Assembly: GCA_914767715.1 (NCBI GenBank)
Contig: OU612074.1
Location: 16,046,062-16,110,061, forward strand
From: Membranipora membranacea
Taxonomy: Eukaryota > Bryozoa > Gymnolaemata > Cheilostomatida > Membraniporidae
Length of the DNA stretch: 64,000 nucleotides
Reading direction: 5' to 3'
Notes under the pieces: model-generated
What the model was told of the DNA's origin: nothing
Database searches by the model: none
Seen by the model: only the letters and a program-made list of their open reading frames with translations
Shown here: in pieces, positions 1-8,800 of the stretch
Position numbering within the stretch: the stretch's first letter is position 1
Layout: each line of letters begins with the position of its first letter
Position numbers and translations under genes: made by a program

Positions 1-1948
1 GTCAAAGTTTGAAAGAATTGCGATGGCTTTTTAATTTTTCACCCTGCCGTTTGGCATGTTTTTTTATGACAAAACTAACCCTCGTTAAAAAAGTTGCTGC
101 CGCCAAACTAAGAGGGCCAGCCCCAAACGGTTTTCAGTTCCTAAGTCAGCATGAAATTCCACACGGTATAGAGTAGGTTAGGAGGAAATCTATTTTTTAA
201 ACTGGCTGTAAAAAACACCAAGGGTCCCCCCTTTGTTACTTTTTTAAATTTTAAAGTCGCTCTCATTTCTGTTCTATTTATCGTAGGATCTTAATATTCT
301 GGAATTTGAATGAGGCCAATGAGGCCATCAACTGGTCAAAGTTTGAAAGAATTGCGATGGATTTTTAATTTTTCACCCTGCCGTTTGGCATGTTTTTTTA
401 TGACAAAACTGGCCCTCGTTAAAAAAGTTGCTGCCGCCAAACTAAGAGGGCCAGCCCCAAACGGTTTTCAGTTCCTAAGTCAGCATGAAATTCCACACGG
501 TATAGAGTAGGTTAGGAGGAAATCTATTTTTTAAACTGGCTGTAAAAAACACCAAGGGTCCCCCCTTTGTTCCTTTCTTAAATTTTAAAGTCGCTCTCAT
601 TTCTGTTCTATTTATCGTAGGATCTTAATATTCTGGAATTTGAATGAGGCCAATGAGGCCATCAACTGGTAAAGTTTGAAAGAATTGCGATGGCTTTTTA
701 ATTTTTCACCCTGCCGTTTGGCATGTTTTTTTATGACAAAACTGGCCCTCGTTAAAAAAGTTGCTGCCGCCAAACTAAGAGGGCCAGCCCCAAACGGTTT
801 TCAGTTCCTAAGTCAGCATGAAATTCCACACGGTATAGAGTAGGTTAGGAGGAAATCTATTTTTTAAACTGGCTGCAAAAAACACCAAGGGTCCCCCCTT
901 TGTTACTTTTTTAAATTTTAAAGTCGCTCTCATTTCTGTTCTATTTATCGTAGGATCTTAATATTCTGGAATTTGAATGAGGCCAATGAGGCCATCAACT
1001 GGCCAAAGTTTGAAAGAATTGCGATGGCTTTTTAATTTTTTACCCTGCCGTTTGGCATGTTTTTTTATGACAAAACTGGCCTTCGTTAAAAAAGTTGCTG
1101 CCGCCAAACTAAGAGGGCCAGCCCCAAATGGCTTTCAGTTCCTAAGTCAGCATTAAATTCCACACGGTATAGAGTAGGTTAGGAGGAAATCTATTTTTTA
1201 AACTGGCGGTAAAAAACACCAAGGGTCCCCCCTTTGTTACTTTTTTAAAGTCGCTCTCATTTCTGTTCTATTTATCGTAGGATCTTAATATTCTGGAATT
1301 TGAATGAGGCCAATGAGGCCATCAACTGGTCAAAGTTTGAAAGAATTGCGATGGCTTTTTAATTTTTCACCCTGCCGTTTGGCATGTTTTTTTATGACAA
1401 AACTAACCCTCGTTAAAAAAGTTGCTGCCGCCAAACTAAGAGGGCCAGCCCCAAACGGCTTTCAGTTCCTAAGTCAGCATGAAATTCCACACGGTATAGA
1501 GTAGGTTAGGAGGAAATCTATTTTTTAAACTGGCTGTAAAAAACACCAAGGGTCCCCCCTTTGTTACTTTTTTAAATTTTAAACTCGCTCTCATTTCTGT
1601 TCTATTTATCGTAGGATCTTAATATTCTGGAATTTGAATGAGGCCAATGAGGCCATCAACTGGTCAAAGTTTGAAAGAATTGCGATGGCTTTTTAATTTT
1701 TCACCCTGCCGTTTGGCATGTTTTTTTATGACAAAACTGGCCCTCGTTAAAAAAGTTGCTGCCGCCAAACTAAGAGGGCCAGCCCCAAACGGTTTTCAGT
1801 TCCTAAGTCAGCATGAAATTCCACACGGTATAGAGTAGGTTAGGAGGAAATCTATTTTTTAAACTGGCTGTAAAAAACACCAAGGGTCCCCCCTTTGTTA
1901 CTTTTTTAAATTTTAAAGTCGCTCTCATTTCTGTTCTATTTATCGTAG
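1..1948 (+). repeat. 334-bp satellite array, left block (about 6 monomers)
   Basis: Head-to-tail copies of the same monomer that fills the right of the window. Taking GTAG-GATCTTAAT as the unit start, units begin at about 283, 617, 950, 1277 and 1611. The first unit is cut by the window edge and the last stops at 1948, where unrelated sequence begins. Copies differ by scattered substitutions and small indels: a missing C at ~670 shifts the reading frame, and a 7-bp deletion lies near 1244. No higher-order pattern is visible in so few copies. The block is in the same orientation and phase as the array after 4938, so both are parts of one array split by an insertion. Confidence 0.97.
1945..1948. 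repeat. Left copy of putative target-site duplication GTAG
   Basis: GTAG belongs to the satellite consensus and is immediately followed by the foreign segment. The same four bases reappear at 4939-4942, where the array resumes in exact phase. Expected spacing (27 bases before the monomer's ATG) holds on both sides. Confidence 0.75.
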
Positions 1949-1965
1949 TATCAGCATGGAATTTT
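1949..1965 (+). repeat. Left terminal inverted repeat (imperfect)
   Basis: TATCAGCATGGAATTTT. Compared with the inverted right end TGTCAGATGACATTTT it has one extra C after TCAG and three mismatches. It lies flush with the GTAG duplication, as expected of a transposon end. Beyond these bases similarity fades. Confidence 0.62.
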
Positions 1966-2212
1966 TGATTTGTTATGGTGAATGAATTTTGTGTTTGATT
2001 AATCGGACTGTAATTTGGAGTTGTTCACTCCTTGTCTCAAATCCCAAATAATAAAATATCCTCCAATTTTCTGTTTTAGAATCCGCGATATGTATGGTTC
2101 AAGTAGTGCAAATGCAATGGTAGCAGATCTGGACTTATAATTGCTGATAATTCGGTTATTAAAGAGAGACTTCAAAAACACAACTGAACTGTTGATCAAT
2201 AATACCTCAGCG

Positions 2213-2218
2213 GTAAGT
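2213..2218 (+). other. Putative 5' splice donor GTAAGT
   Basis: CTCAGCG|GTAAGTAG fits the donor consensus at all six intron bases. It is the only good donor I noticed between the left end of the insertion and the tandem repeats. Confidence 0.4.
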
Positions 2219-2480
2219 AGAGCTACTATCGTACAATGTGCGCTAGCCTCAACTACTGAGCACTGGTTTAGATTTGAGTTTGGTGCAATTCTCGGCGGAA
2301 TTGCTCAAGGATTTATTTTAAACAATAATAACAAAATATAAATATGGTTCTATTCGTCAGGCAATAAATCAATCAATAATTTTACAATAATATCTTAGCA
2401 TTTATCATTTAGTCATAAAAATACATAAACATTCAAAATCTTTATAATAAGATCTTACCCTTGGTGCAGATGACCTCGAA

Positions 2481-2504
2481 TTCAGTGTGATATTCAGTGT
2501 GATA
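2481..2504 (+). repeat. Perfect 12-bp tandem duplication
   Basis: TTCAGTGTGATA occurs twice with no gap (2481-2492 and 2493-2504), just upstream of the 49-bp array. It looks like a recent slippage event. Confidence 0.9.
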
Positions 2505-2520
2505 TCTCTGTGTATTGAAA

Positions 2521-2890
2521 CTATGTTAGACTGGGTTCCTCGCTGTGAGTCGCGGTATATGTATCTCTTTATATCTAAGCTATGTTAGACTAAGTTCCTC
2601 GCTGTGAATCGCGGTATTTGTATCTAAGCTATGTTAGACTGATTTCCTCGCTGTGAATCGCGGTATTTGTATCTAGGCTATGTTAGACTGATTTCCTCGC
2701 TGTGAATCGCGGTATTTGTATCTAGGCTATGTTAGACTAGGTTCCTCGCTGTGAATCGCGGTATTTGTATCTAGGCTATGTTAGACTAGGTTCCTCGCTG
2801 TGAATCGCGGTATATGTATCTCTTTATATCTAAGCTATGTTAGACTAAGTTCCTCGCTGTGAATCGCGGTATTTGTATCTCTGTATATCT
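2521..2890 (+). repeat. Tandem array of 49/59-bp units (7 copies)
   Basis: Units start with CTATGTTAGACT at 2521, 2580, 2629, 2678, 2727, 2776 and 2835, giving spacings of 59, 49, 49, 49, 49 and 59. The long form differs by about 10 extra bases (TCTCTTTATA) before the next unit. Each unit has the core CCTCGCTGTGAATCGCGG, in which the first copy reads GAGTC instead of GAATC. Long copies lie at the two ends and short copies in the middle, as if the short form was amplified from within. Lies inside the candidate intron. No relation to the 334-bp satellite. Confidence 0.95.
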
Positions 2891-2954
2891 TGCCAAAAGC
2901 TCTGTTGGCTGAATGTGTCTAAAGTTTTTAGACAATTTTCCTCTCTGTAGATGT

Positions 2955-3380
2955 GCCTCCTTGGGCTGACTGAATCAGATAATTCTCTGATTAAATCTGT
3001 AATGCTGTACGTCGTTAACCCGCTCTCTGGCGCTGACTTGAATTTGTTATCTTCTTGTTGAAGAATAGGCCTCCTTGGGCTGAGTGAATCAGATAGTTAT
3101 CTGATTAGATTTGTAACGCTGTATGTCGTGAACCCGCCTCCTGGCGCTGACTGAATTTGTTATCTTCTTGTTGAAGAATAGGCCTCCTTGGGCTGAGTGA
3201 ATCAGATAGTTATCTGATTAGATTTGTAACGCTGTATGTCGTGAACCCGCCTCCTGGCGCTGACTGAATTGTTGTCTTCTTAGTTGAAGAATAGGCCTCC
3301 TTGGGCTGAGTAAATCAGATAGTTATCTGATTAAATATGTAATGTCGTATGTCGTGAACCCGCCTCCTGGCGCTGACTGA
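2955..3380 (+). repeat. Tandem array of 113-114-bp units (4 copies) with internal palindrome
   Basis: Units start with GCCTCCTTGGGCTGA at 2955, 3069, 3182 and 3295; the last ends about 3380 after GCGCTGACTGA. Copies 2 and 3 are almost identical, and copies 1 and 4 are diverged, the usual pattern when the middle of an array is freshest. Each copy contains an inverted repeat AATCAGATA-gt-TATCTGATT (3087-3106, 3200-3219, 3313-3332; reduced to 7-base arms at 2973-2992). Lies inside the candidate intron. Confidence 0.95.
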
Positions 3381-3617
3381 TTTTTACAAGTGTCCATCAG
3401 GCTTTTATAGTGCTGGTTTGCTGTCCTGTTATTGTGCAACGTTTGCATTTACAGGTGTAAAGGTGTTTACCTTGTTATTGGTTTTAGCCTCAATTTCGTC
3501 ATTACTCTCTTTTGAATTGCGTGTTTTGTCAGTTTTAATTATCTAGCTGTCAAAACATAGTTAGTCTGTCCTTTGCTTGACCTTCCCTCATTTCTGTTTC
3601 GATTATTTTTAGGTAAT
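3381..3617. other. Unassigned AT-rich sequence within the insertion
   Basis: Between the 113-bp array and the 124-bp repeats. I see no open frame, satellite similarity or recognisable element. Confidence 0.6.
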
Positions 3618-3950
3618 TTATGGTGTCAAGTGCACCTGTTTATCCATGGTGTAATCTGTTGGTTTTCCTGATTTTGCAATCCTTCCAGGGTTGTTTTGAA
3701 GATCTTTAGTGACTTCTATTGCTCGTTATTTTCAAAATAGCTTATGGTGTCAACTGCACTTGTTTTCTATGGTGCAATATATTGGTTTTCTAATTTCGCA
3801 ATCTTTCCAGGGTTGATTCACATGCCCAAAGATCTCGTGACTCTGTGGTTATTTTGAAGATGTTTTGTGACTTCTGTTGTTTTCCCGTTGTTTGATTCTC
3901 CACGGGTTGTTGCACGTGCCCAGATTTCTCATGGCCCTGTGATTATGTTT
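3618..3950 (+). repeat. Diverged tandem repeat, about 124 bp period
   Basis: TTATGGTGTCAA-TGCAC at 3618 returns at 3742. Both copies run on to GCAATC-TTCCAGGGTTG. A related block, TTTTGAAGAT with GTGACTTCT-TTG, is at ~3694 and again at ~3852. A CATGCCCA/CGTGCCCA-type segment is found at ~3820 and ~3914. Copies are clearly diverged and partly shuffled, so this is older than the two arrays upstream. Confidence 0.75.
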
Positions 3951-4160
3951 TGTTATGTTTCAATACGCCCTCAGTGTATTATTCCCTCTATTTACTACAA
4001 TATTACTATTTTCCATTACCATATAGCCTGTGTCTAGATAAATCTCAATAATGATAACCTATGATGTTTAAGCCTTAACCTAAACTACCCGTCACCATGC
4101 ACTGAATGCCTAAGTATGTATCCGTTGGGTCTCAGTTTAAGCTCTTAGTAATAATTGAAT

Positions 4161-4192
4161 TTAAACTAACTTTACTTTGTTTTGTTTTACAG
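4161..4192 (+). other. Putative branch point and 3' splice acceptor
   Basis: ACTAAC (4165-4170, branch A at 4169) is followed by a T-rich tract and TTTTACAG ending at 4192. The branch-to-AG distance of 23 bases is typical of U2-type metazoan introns. This is the strongest splice signal in the segment. Confidence 0.5.
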
Positions 4193-4922
4193 ATTATGTG
4201 GGGTTAATGATGATTTCCTGTCTGCACAGCATGCTGGGTTAAATCTCAATGCATACTCTACTACACTATTGCCCTGATTCGATTTCATATCTATAACTCT
4301 AAAGTCCTTGGTTCTCATATCATCAATTCGAAGTCAGCGCACAAGCAGCAAGCTCTCACAACAAGCAGGTCAAGCCTATAATAATCACGCTGAAACAGAT
4401 CACCATAGCTATTCAAATTGACAACATGTGGATGACAATGGAACTTATGAAAAAAAAAATATAATCAGAAACCAGTGCAATTTGTGTTATAATGTCTGGT
4501 GACCTAGAGTTCACCCTTAGTCTTAGCTTTTGACTTTTGCACGCTCATTGTTTTTCTCCGCTTTTAGAAACCAATCACCGATAATAGGTGCAGAGGTAAT
4601 TATTTTTGACAGGTGTCATATTTTATGGGAGTTCTAATCCAGCTTATGAGTGGTTATCAATTTTTGTGGTTGCGGTCCAGGGTCTGGTTTATGAAATGTG
4701 TTGGTTGAATATTAACACGTTATTTATTGGTCTGCGTCTTTATATGAAATGTGATTGACCTTTAGTTTTGTACTGTCGCACTTAATAATAAATCATTTGA
4801 GAATAAGGATACTTCAATACCATGTTGTGTAAGTGATCGTTGCACATTCGGAAGAAAATATGGTTGCTCTTATACACTAAGGTAATTATAAAACATGATG
4901 TCCTTCATGATGATTACATAAG
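4193..4922. other. Non-repetitive right part of the insertion
   Basis: Unique sequence from the predicted acceptor to the right inverted end. It has a run of ten A at 4450-4459, an AATAAA at 4787, and a CATGATG direct repeat near 4894-4912. No open frame of useful length exists on either strand. It would be the last exon of the candidate transcript. Confidence 0.5.
4787..4792 (+). terminator. Putative poly(A) signal AATAAA
   Basis: AATAAA lies in the right part of the insertion, about 600 bases after the predicted acceptor. TGTTGTGTAAGTG follows some 30 bases later as a possible GT-rich downstream element. AATAAA is common by chance in AT-rich DNA. Confidence 0.35.
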
Positions 4923-4938
4923 AAAATGTCATCTGACA
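4923..4938 (-). repeat. Right terminal inverted repeat (imperfect)
   Basis: Reads AAAATGTCATCTGACA on the + strand, so the element ends in ...CTGACA. It is the inverted partner of 1949-1965 and directly abuts the GTAG at 4939. Confidence 0.62.
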
Positions 4939-4942
4939 GTAG
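4939..4942. repeat. Right copy of putative target-site duplication GTAG
   Basis: First satellite bases after the insertion. They repeat the last four satellite bases before it. A chance four-base microhomology cannot be excluded from a single insertion. Confidence 0.75.
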
Positions 4943-5632
4943 GATCTTAATATTCTGGAATTTGAATGAGGCCAATGAGGCCATCAACTGGTCAAAGTTT
5001 GAAAGAATTGCGATGGCTTTTTAATTTTTCACCCTGCCGTTTGGCATGTTTTTTTATGACAAAACTGGCCCTCGTTAAAAAAGTTGCTGCCGCCAAACTA
5101 AGAGGGCCAGCCCAAAACGGTTTTTAGTTCCAAAGTCAGCACGAAATTCCACACGGTATAGAGTAGGTTACGTGGAATTCTATTTTTTAAACTGGCTGTA
5201 AAAAACACCAAGGGTCCCCCCTGTGTTACTTTTTTAAATTTTAAAGTCGCTGTCATTTCTGTTCTATTTATCGTAGGATCTTAATATTCTGGAATTTGGA
5301 TGAGGCCAATGAGGCCATCAACTGGTCAAAGTTTGAAAGAATTGCGATGGCTTTTTAATTTTTCACCCTGCCGTTTGGCATGTTTTTTTATGACAAAACT
5401 GGCCCTCGTTAAAAAAGTTGCTGCCGCCAAACTAAGAGGGCCAGCCCCAAACGGTTTTCAGTTCCTAAGTCAGGATGAAATTCCACACGGTATAGAGTAG
5501 GTTAGGAGGAAATCTATTTTTTAAACTGGCTGTAAAAAACACCAAGGGTCCCCCCTTTGTTACTTTTTTAAATTTTAAAGTCGCTCTCATTTCTGTTCTA
5601 TTTATCGTAGGATCTTAATATTCTGGAATTTG

Positions 5633-5650
5633 AATGAGGCCAATGAGGCC
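5633..5650 (+). repeat. 9-bp direct duplication AATGAGGCC x2 in each monomer (representative)
   Basis: Two adjacent AATGAGGCC copies occur in nearly all monomers. Variants hit one copy only (AATGAGGGC, AATGATGCC, AAAGAGGCC, AATGAGGTT) and serve as markers of monomer type. Confidence 0.9.
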
Positions 5651-5834
5651 ATCAACTGGTCAAAGTTTGAAAGAATTGCGATGGCTTTTTAATTTTTCAC
5701 CCTGCCGTTTGGCATGTTTTTTTATGACAAAACTGGCCCTCGTTAAAAAAGTTGCTGCCGCCAAACTAAGAGGGCCAGCCCCAAACGGTTTTCAGTTCCT
5801 AAGTCAGCATGAAATTCCACACGGTATAGAGTAG
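5634..5834 (+). other. Satellite open reading frame of 66 codons (representative; probably not a gene)
   Basis: The frame starts MRPMRPSTGQ and ends HEIPHGIE, with a hydrophobic, Lys-rich middle. It is open in most monomers, but I do not call it a gene. About 20 copies are broken, for example by a T-run change near 17741 or TGG to TGA at 49088-49090. Broken versions are carried through higher-order repeats as readily as intact ones. Recurrent variants are mostly replacements (L/S, K/N, K/Q, A/T, N/D/S, I/V, G/A), while silent changes such as GGT/GGC are fewer. No upstream promoter or processing signal is evident in the monomer. It resembles no family I know. Confidence 0.6.
5733..5778 (+). 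repeat. Perfect 9-bp inverted repeat in each monomer (representative)
   Basis: CTGGCCCTC (5733-5741) pairs with GAGGGCCAG (5770-5778). Skipping one G, TTA (5743-5745) can also pair with TAA (5767-5769), leaving a loop of about 21 bases. It is present at the same place in most monomers. Units with ACAGGCCCTC or CTGACCCTC have a shorter or interrupted stem, and I saw no compensating change on the other arm. Confidence 0.85.
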
Positions 5835-8800
5835 GTTAGGAGGAAATCTATTTTTTAAACTGGCGGTAAAAAACACCAAGGGTCCCCCCTTTGTTACTTT
5901 TTTAAATCTTAAAGTCGCTCTCATTTCTGTTCTATTTATCGTAGGATCTTAATATTCTGGAATTTGAATGAGGGCAATGAGGCCATCAACTGGTCAAAGT
6001 TTGAAAGAATTGCGATGGCTTTTTAATTTTTCACCCTGCCGTTCGGCATGTTTCTTTATGACAAAACTGGCCCTCGTTAAAAAAGTTGCTGCCGCCAAAC
6101 TAAGAGGGCCAGCCCCAAACGGCTTTCAGTTCCTAAGTCAGCATGAAATTCCACACGGTGTAGAGTAGGTTACGAGGAATTCTATTTTTTAAACAGGCTG
6201 TAAAAAACACCAAGGGTCCCCCCTTTGTTACTTTTTTAAATTTTAAAGTCGCTCTCATTTCTGATCTATTTATCGTAGGATCTTAATATTCTGGAATTTG
6301 AATGAGGGCAATGAGGCCATCAACTGGTCAAAGTTTGAAAGAATTGCGATGGCTTTTTAATTTTTCACCCTGCCGTTCGGCATGTTTCTTTATGACAAAA
6401 CTGGCCCTCGTTAAAAAAGTTGCTGCCGCCAAACTAAGAGGGCCAGCCCCAAACGGCTTTCAGTTCCTAAGTCAGCATGAAATTCCACACGGTGTAGAGT
6501 AGGTTAGGAGGAAATCTATTTTTTAAACTGGCTGTAAAAAACACCAAGGGTCCCCCCTTTGTTACTTTTTTAAATTTTAAAGTCGCTCTCATTTCTGTTC
6601 TATTTATCGTAGGATCTTAATATTCCGGAATTTGAATGAGGCCAATGATGCCATCAACTGGTCAAAGTTTGAAAGATTTGCTATGGCTTTTTAATTTTTC
6701 ACCCTGCCGTTTGGCATGTTTTTTTATGACAAAACTGGCCCTCGTTAAAAAAGTTGCTGCCGCCAAACTAAGAGGGCCAGCCCCAAACGGTTTTCAGTTC
6801 CTAAGTCAGCATGAAATTCCACACGGTATAGAGTAGGTTAGGAGGAAATCTATTTTTTAAAATGGCTGTAAAAAACACCAAGGGTCCCCCCTTTGTTACT
6901 TTTTTAAATTTTAAAGTCGCTCTCATTTCTGTTCTATTTATCGTAGGATCTTAATATTCTGGAATTTGAATGAGGCCAATGAGGCCATCAACTGGTCAAA
7001 GTTTGAAAGAATTGCGATGGCTTTTTAATTTTTCACCCTGCCGTTTGGCATGTTTTTTTATGACAAAACTGGCCCTCGTTAAAAAAGTTGCTGCCGCCAA
7101 ACTAAGAGGGCCAGCCCCAAACGGCTTTCAGTTCCTAAGTCAGCATGAAATTCCACACGGTGTAGAGTAGGTTAGGAGGAAATCTATTTTTTAAACTGGC
7201 TGTAAAAAACACCAAGGGTCCCCCCTTTGTTACTTTTTTAAATTTTAAAGTCGCTCTCATTTCTGTTCTATTTATCGTAGGATCTTAATATTCCGGAATT
7301 TGAATGAGGCCAATGATGCCATCAACTGGTCAAAGTTTGAAAGAATTGCTATGGCTTTTTAATTTTTCACCCTGCCGTTTGGCATGTTTTTTTATGACAA
7401 AACTGGCCCTCGTTAAAAAAGTTGCTGCCGCCAAACTAAGAGGGCCAGCCCCAAACGGTTTTCAGTTCCTAAGTCAGCATGAAATTCCACACGGTATAGA
7501 GTAGGTTAGGAGGAAATCTATTTTTTAAACTGGCTGTAAAAAACACCAAGGGTCCCCCCTTTGTTACTTTTTTAAATTTTAAAGTCGCTCTCATTTCTGT
7601 TCTATTTATCGTAGGATCTTAATATTCTGGAATTTGAATCAGGCCAATGAGGCCATCAACTGGTCAAAGTTTGAAAGAATTGCGATGGCTTTTTAATTTT
7701 TCACCCTGCCGTTTGGCATGTTTTTTTATGACAAAACTGGCCCTCGTTAAAAAAGTTGCTGCCGCCAAACTAAGAGGGCCAGCCCCAAACGGTTTTCAGT
7801 TCATAAGTCAGCATGAAATTCCACACGGTATAGAGTAGGTTACGAGGAATTCTATTTTTTAAACTGGCTGTAAAAAACACCAAGGGTCCCCCCTTTGTTA
7901 CTTTTTTAAATTTTAAAATCGCTCTCATTTCTGTTCTATTTATCGTAGGATCTTAATATTCTGGAATTTGGATGAGGCCAATGAGGCCATCAACTGGTCA
8001 AAGTTTGAAAGAATTGCGATGGCTTTTTAATTTTTCACCCTGCCGTTTGGCATGTTTTTTTATGACAAAACTGGCCCTCGTTAAAAAAGTTGCTGCCGCC
8101 AAAGTAAGAGGGCCAGCCCCAAACGGTTTTCAGTTCCTAAGTCAGCATGAAATTCCACACGGTATAGAGTAGGTTAGGAGGAAATCTATTTTTTAAACTG
8201 GCGGTAAAAAACACCAAGGGTCCCCCCTTTGTTACTTTTTTAAATCTTAAAGTCGCTCTCATTTCTGTTCTATTTATCGTAGGATCTTAATATTCTGGAA
8301 TTTGAATGAGGGCAATGAGGCCATCAACTGGTCAAAGTTTGAAAGAATTGCGATGGCTTTTTAATTTTTCACCCTGCCGTTCGGCATGTTTCTTTATGAC
8401 AAAACTGGCCCTCGTTAAAAAAGTTGCTGCCGCCAAACTAAGAGGGCCAGCCCCAAACGGTTTTCAGTTCCTAAGTCAGCATGAAATTCCACACGGTATA
8501 GAGTAGGTTAAGAGGAAATCTATTTTTTAAACTGGCTGTAAAAAACACCAAGGGTCCCCCCTTTGTTACTTTTTTAAATTTTAAAGTCGCTCTCATTTCT
8601 GTTCTATTTATCGTAGGATCTTAATATTCTGGAATTTGAATGAGGCCAATGAGGCCATCAACTGGTCAAAGTTTGAAAGAATTGCGATGGCTTTTTAATT
8701 TTTCACCCTGCCGTTTGGCATGTTTTTTTATGACAAAACTGGCCCTCGTTAAAAAAGTTGCTGCCGCCAAACTAAGAGGGCCAGCCCCAAACGGCTTTCA

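Larger units (their letters stand above)
2080..4815 (+). ncRNA. Candidate spliced non-coding transcript inside the insertion
   Basis: Ordered + strand RNA-processing signals suggest a transcript. There is an acceptor-like pyrimidine tract ending in TTTTAG at 2079, a GTAAGT donor at 2213-2218, and a strong branch point, pyrimidine tract and AG ending at 4192. An AATAAA lies at 4787-4792 with GT-rich sequence after it (~4822-4832). This would give an exon at 2080-2212 (or one starting further upstream), an intron at 2213-4192 holding all the tandem repeats, and a last exon from 4193 to about 4805-4815. Every frame of the first exon is stopped except the one opening at 2141. That frame would continue across the junction as ATT ATG TGG GGT TAA and stop at once, so a protein is unlikely. 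No clear promoter was found. Splice-like motifs occur by chance, so this is a hypothesis for RNA data. Confidence 0.3.
1949..4938. mobile_element. 2,990-bp insertion in the satellite, probable non-autonomous DNA transposon
   Basis: This segment shares no sequence with the satellite. On its left the array stops after TATCGTAG (1948). On its right it resumes with GTAGGATCTTAAT (4939). Removing the segment and one GTAG gives a perfect monomer, so nothing was lost or rearranged and GTAG looks like a 4-bp target-site duplication. The first 17 bases (1949-1965) and the inverted last 16 bases (4923-4938) match at 13 of 16 positions with one extra base, directly against the duplication. No transposase frame is present: the longest open frames are 66 codons and unrecognisable. 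A 4-bp duplication with ends near TGTCA would fit cut-and-paste families such as Ginger, Sola or Chapaev, but assignment is inference. Alternatively it is a piece of host sequence captured with microhomology. Confidence 0.72.
5607..5940 (+). repeat. Representative 334-bp monomer
   Basis: A near-consensus unit chosen as reference. From its start: GATCTTAAT motif, the AATGAGGCC doublet at 5633-5650, an open frame at 5634-5834, and the inverted repeat at 5733-5778. The AGGAGGAAATCTATTTTTTAA segment follows from about 5838, then an AAGGG...CCCTT dyad and the AT-rich end. A/T tracts recur at spacings of about 30 bases or more, which may give intrinsic curvature (inference). Confidence 0.9.

Noticed and set aside
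1999-2341. Two overlapping 66-codon open frames on opposite strands inside the insertion (1999-2199 minus, 2141-2341 plus)
   Set aside because: The plus frame begins with TTG directly after a stop codon, neither protein resembles a known family, and they overlap each other. Chance open frames in AT-rich DNA are the simpler reading.
2521-3380. Ribosomal intergenic spacer sub-repeats
   Set aside because: The repeat style is similar, but no rRNA sequence occurs anywhere in the window and the segment is bounded by satellite on both sides.
4450-4459. Run of ten A as the poly(A) tail of a retroposed RNA
   Set aside because: It lies in the middle of the insertion with unique sequence after it, has no AATAAA just upstream and no target duplication around it.
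1949-4938. LTR retrotransposon or solo LTR
   Set aside because: There is no long direct repeat at the ends, no primer-binding site or polypurine tract, and no gag or pol similarity. The ends read TA...CA rather than TG...CA, although one mutation could explain that.
5838-5846. AGGAGG as a bacterial ribosome-binding site
   Set aside because: It follows the stop codon of the satellite frame, no start codon with a useful frame lies downstream, and the overall context is eukaryotic satellite DNA.
5607-5940. CENP-B box in the monomer
   Set aside because: No match to the TTCG-NNNN-A-NN-CGGG pattern on either strand. The TTCGGCATG variant lacks the downstream CGGG.
5607-5940. Hammerhead ribozyme or Pol III promoter in the monomer
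   Set aside because: No CTGATGA...GAAA core and no convincing A-box/B-box pair were found.
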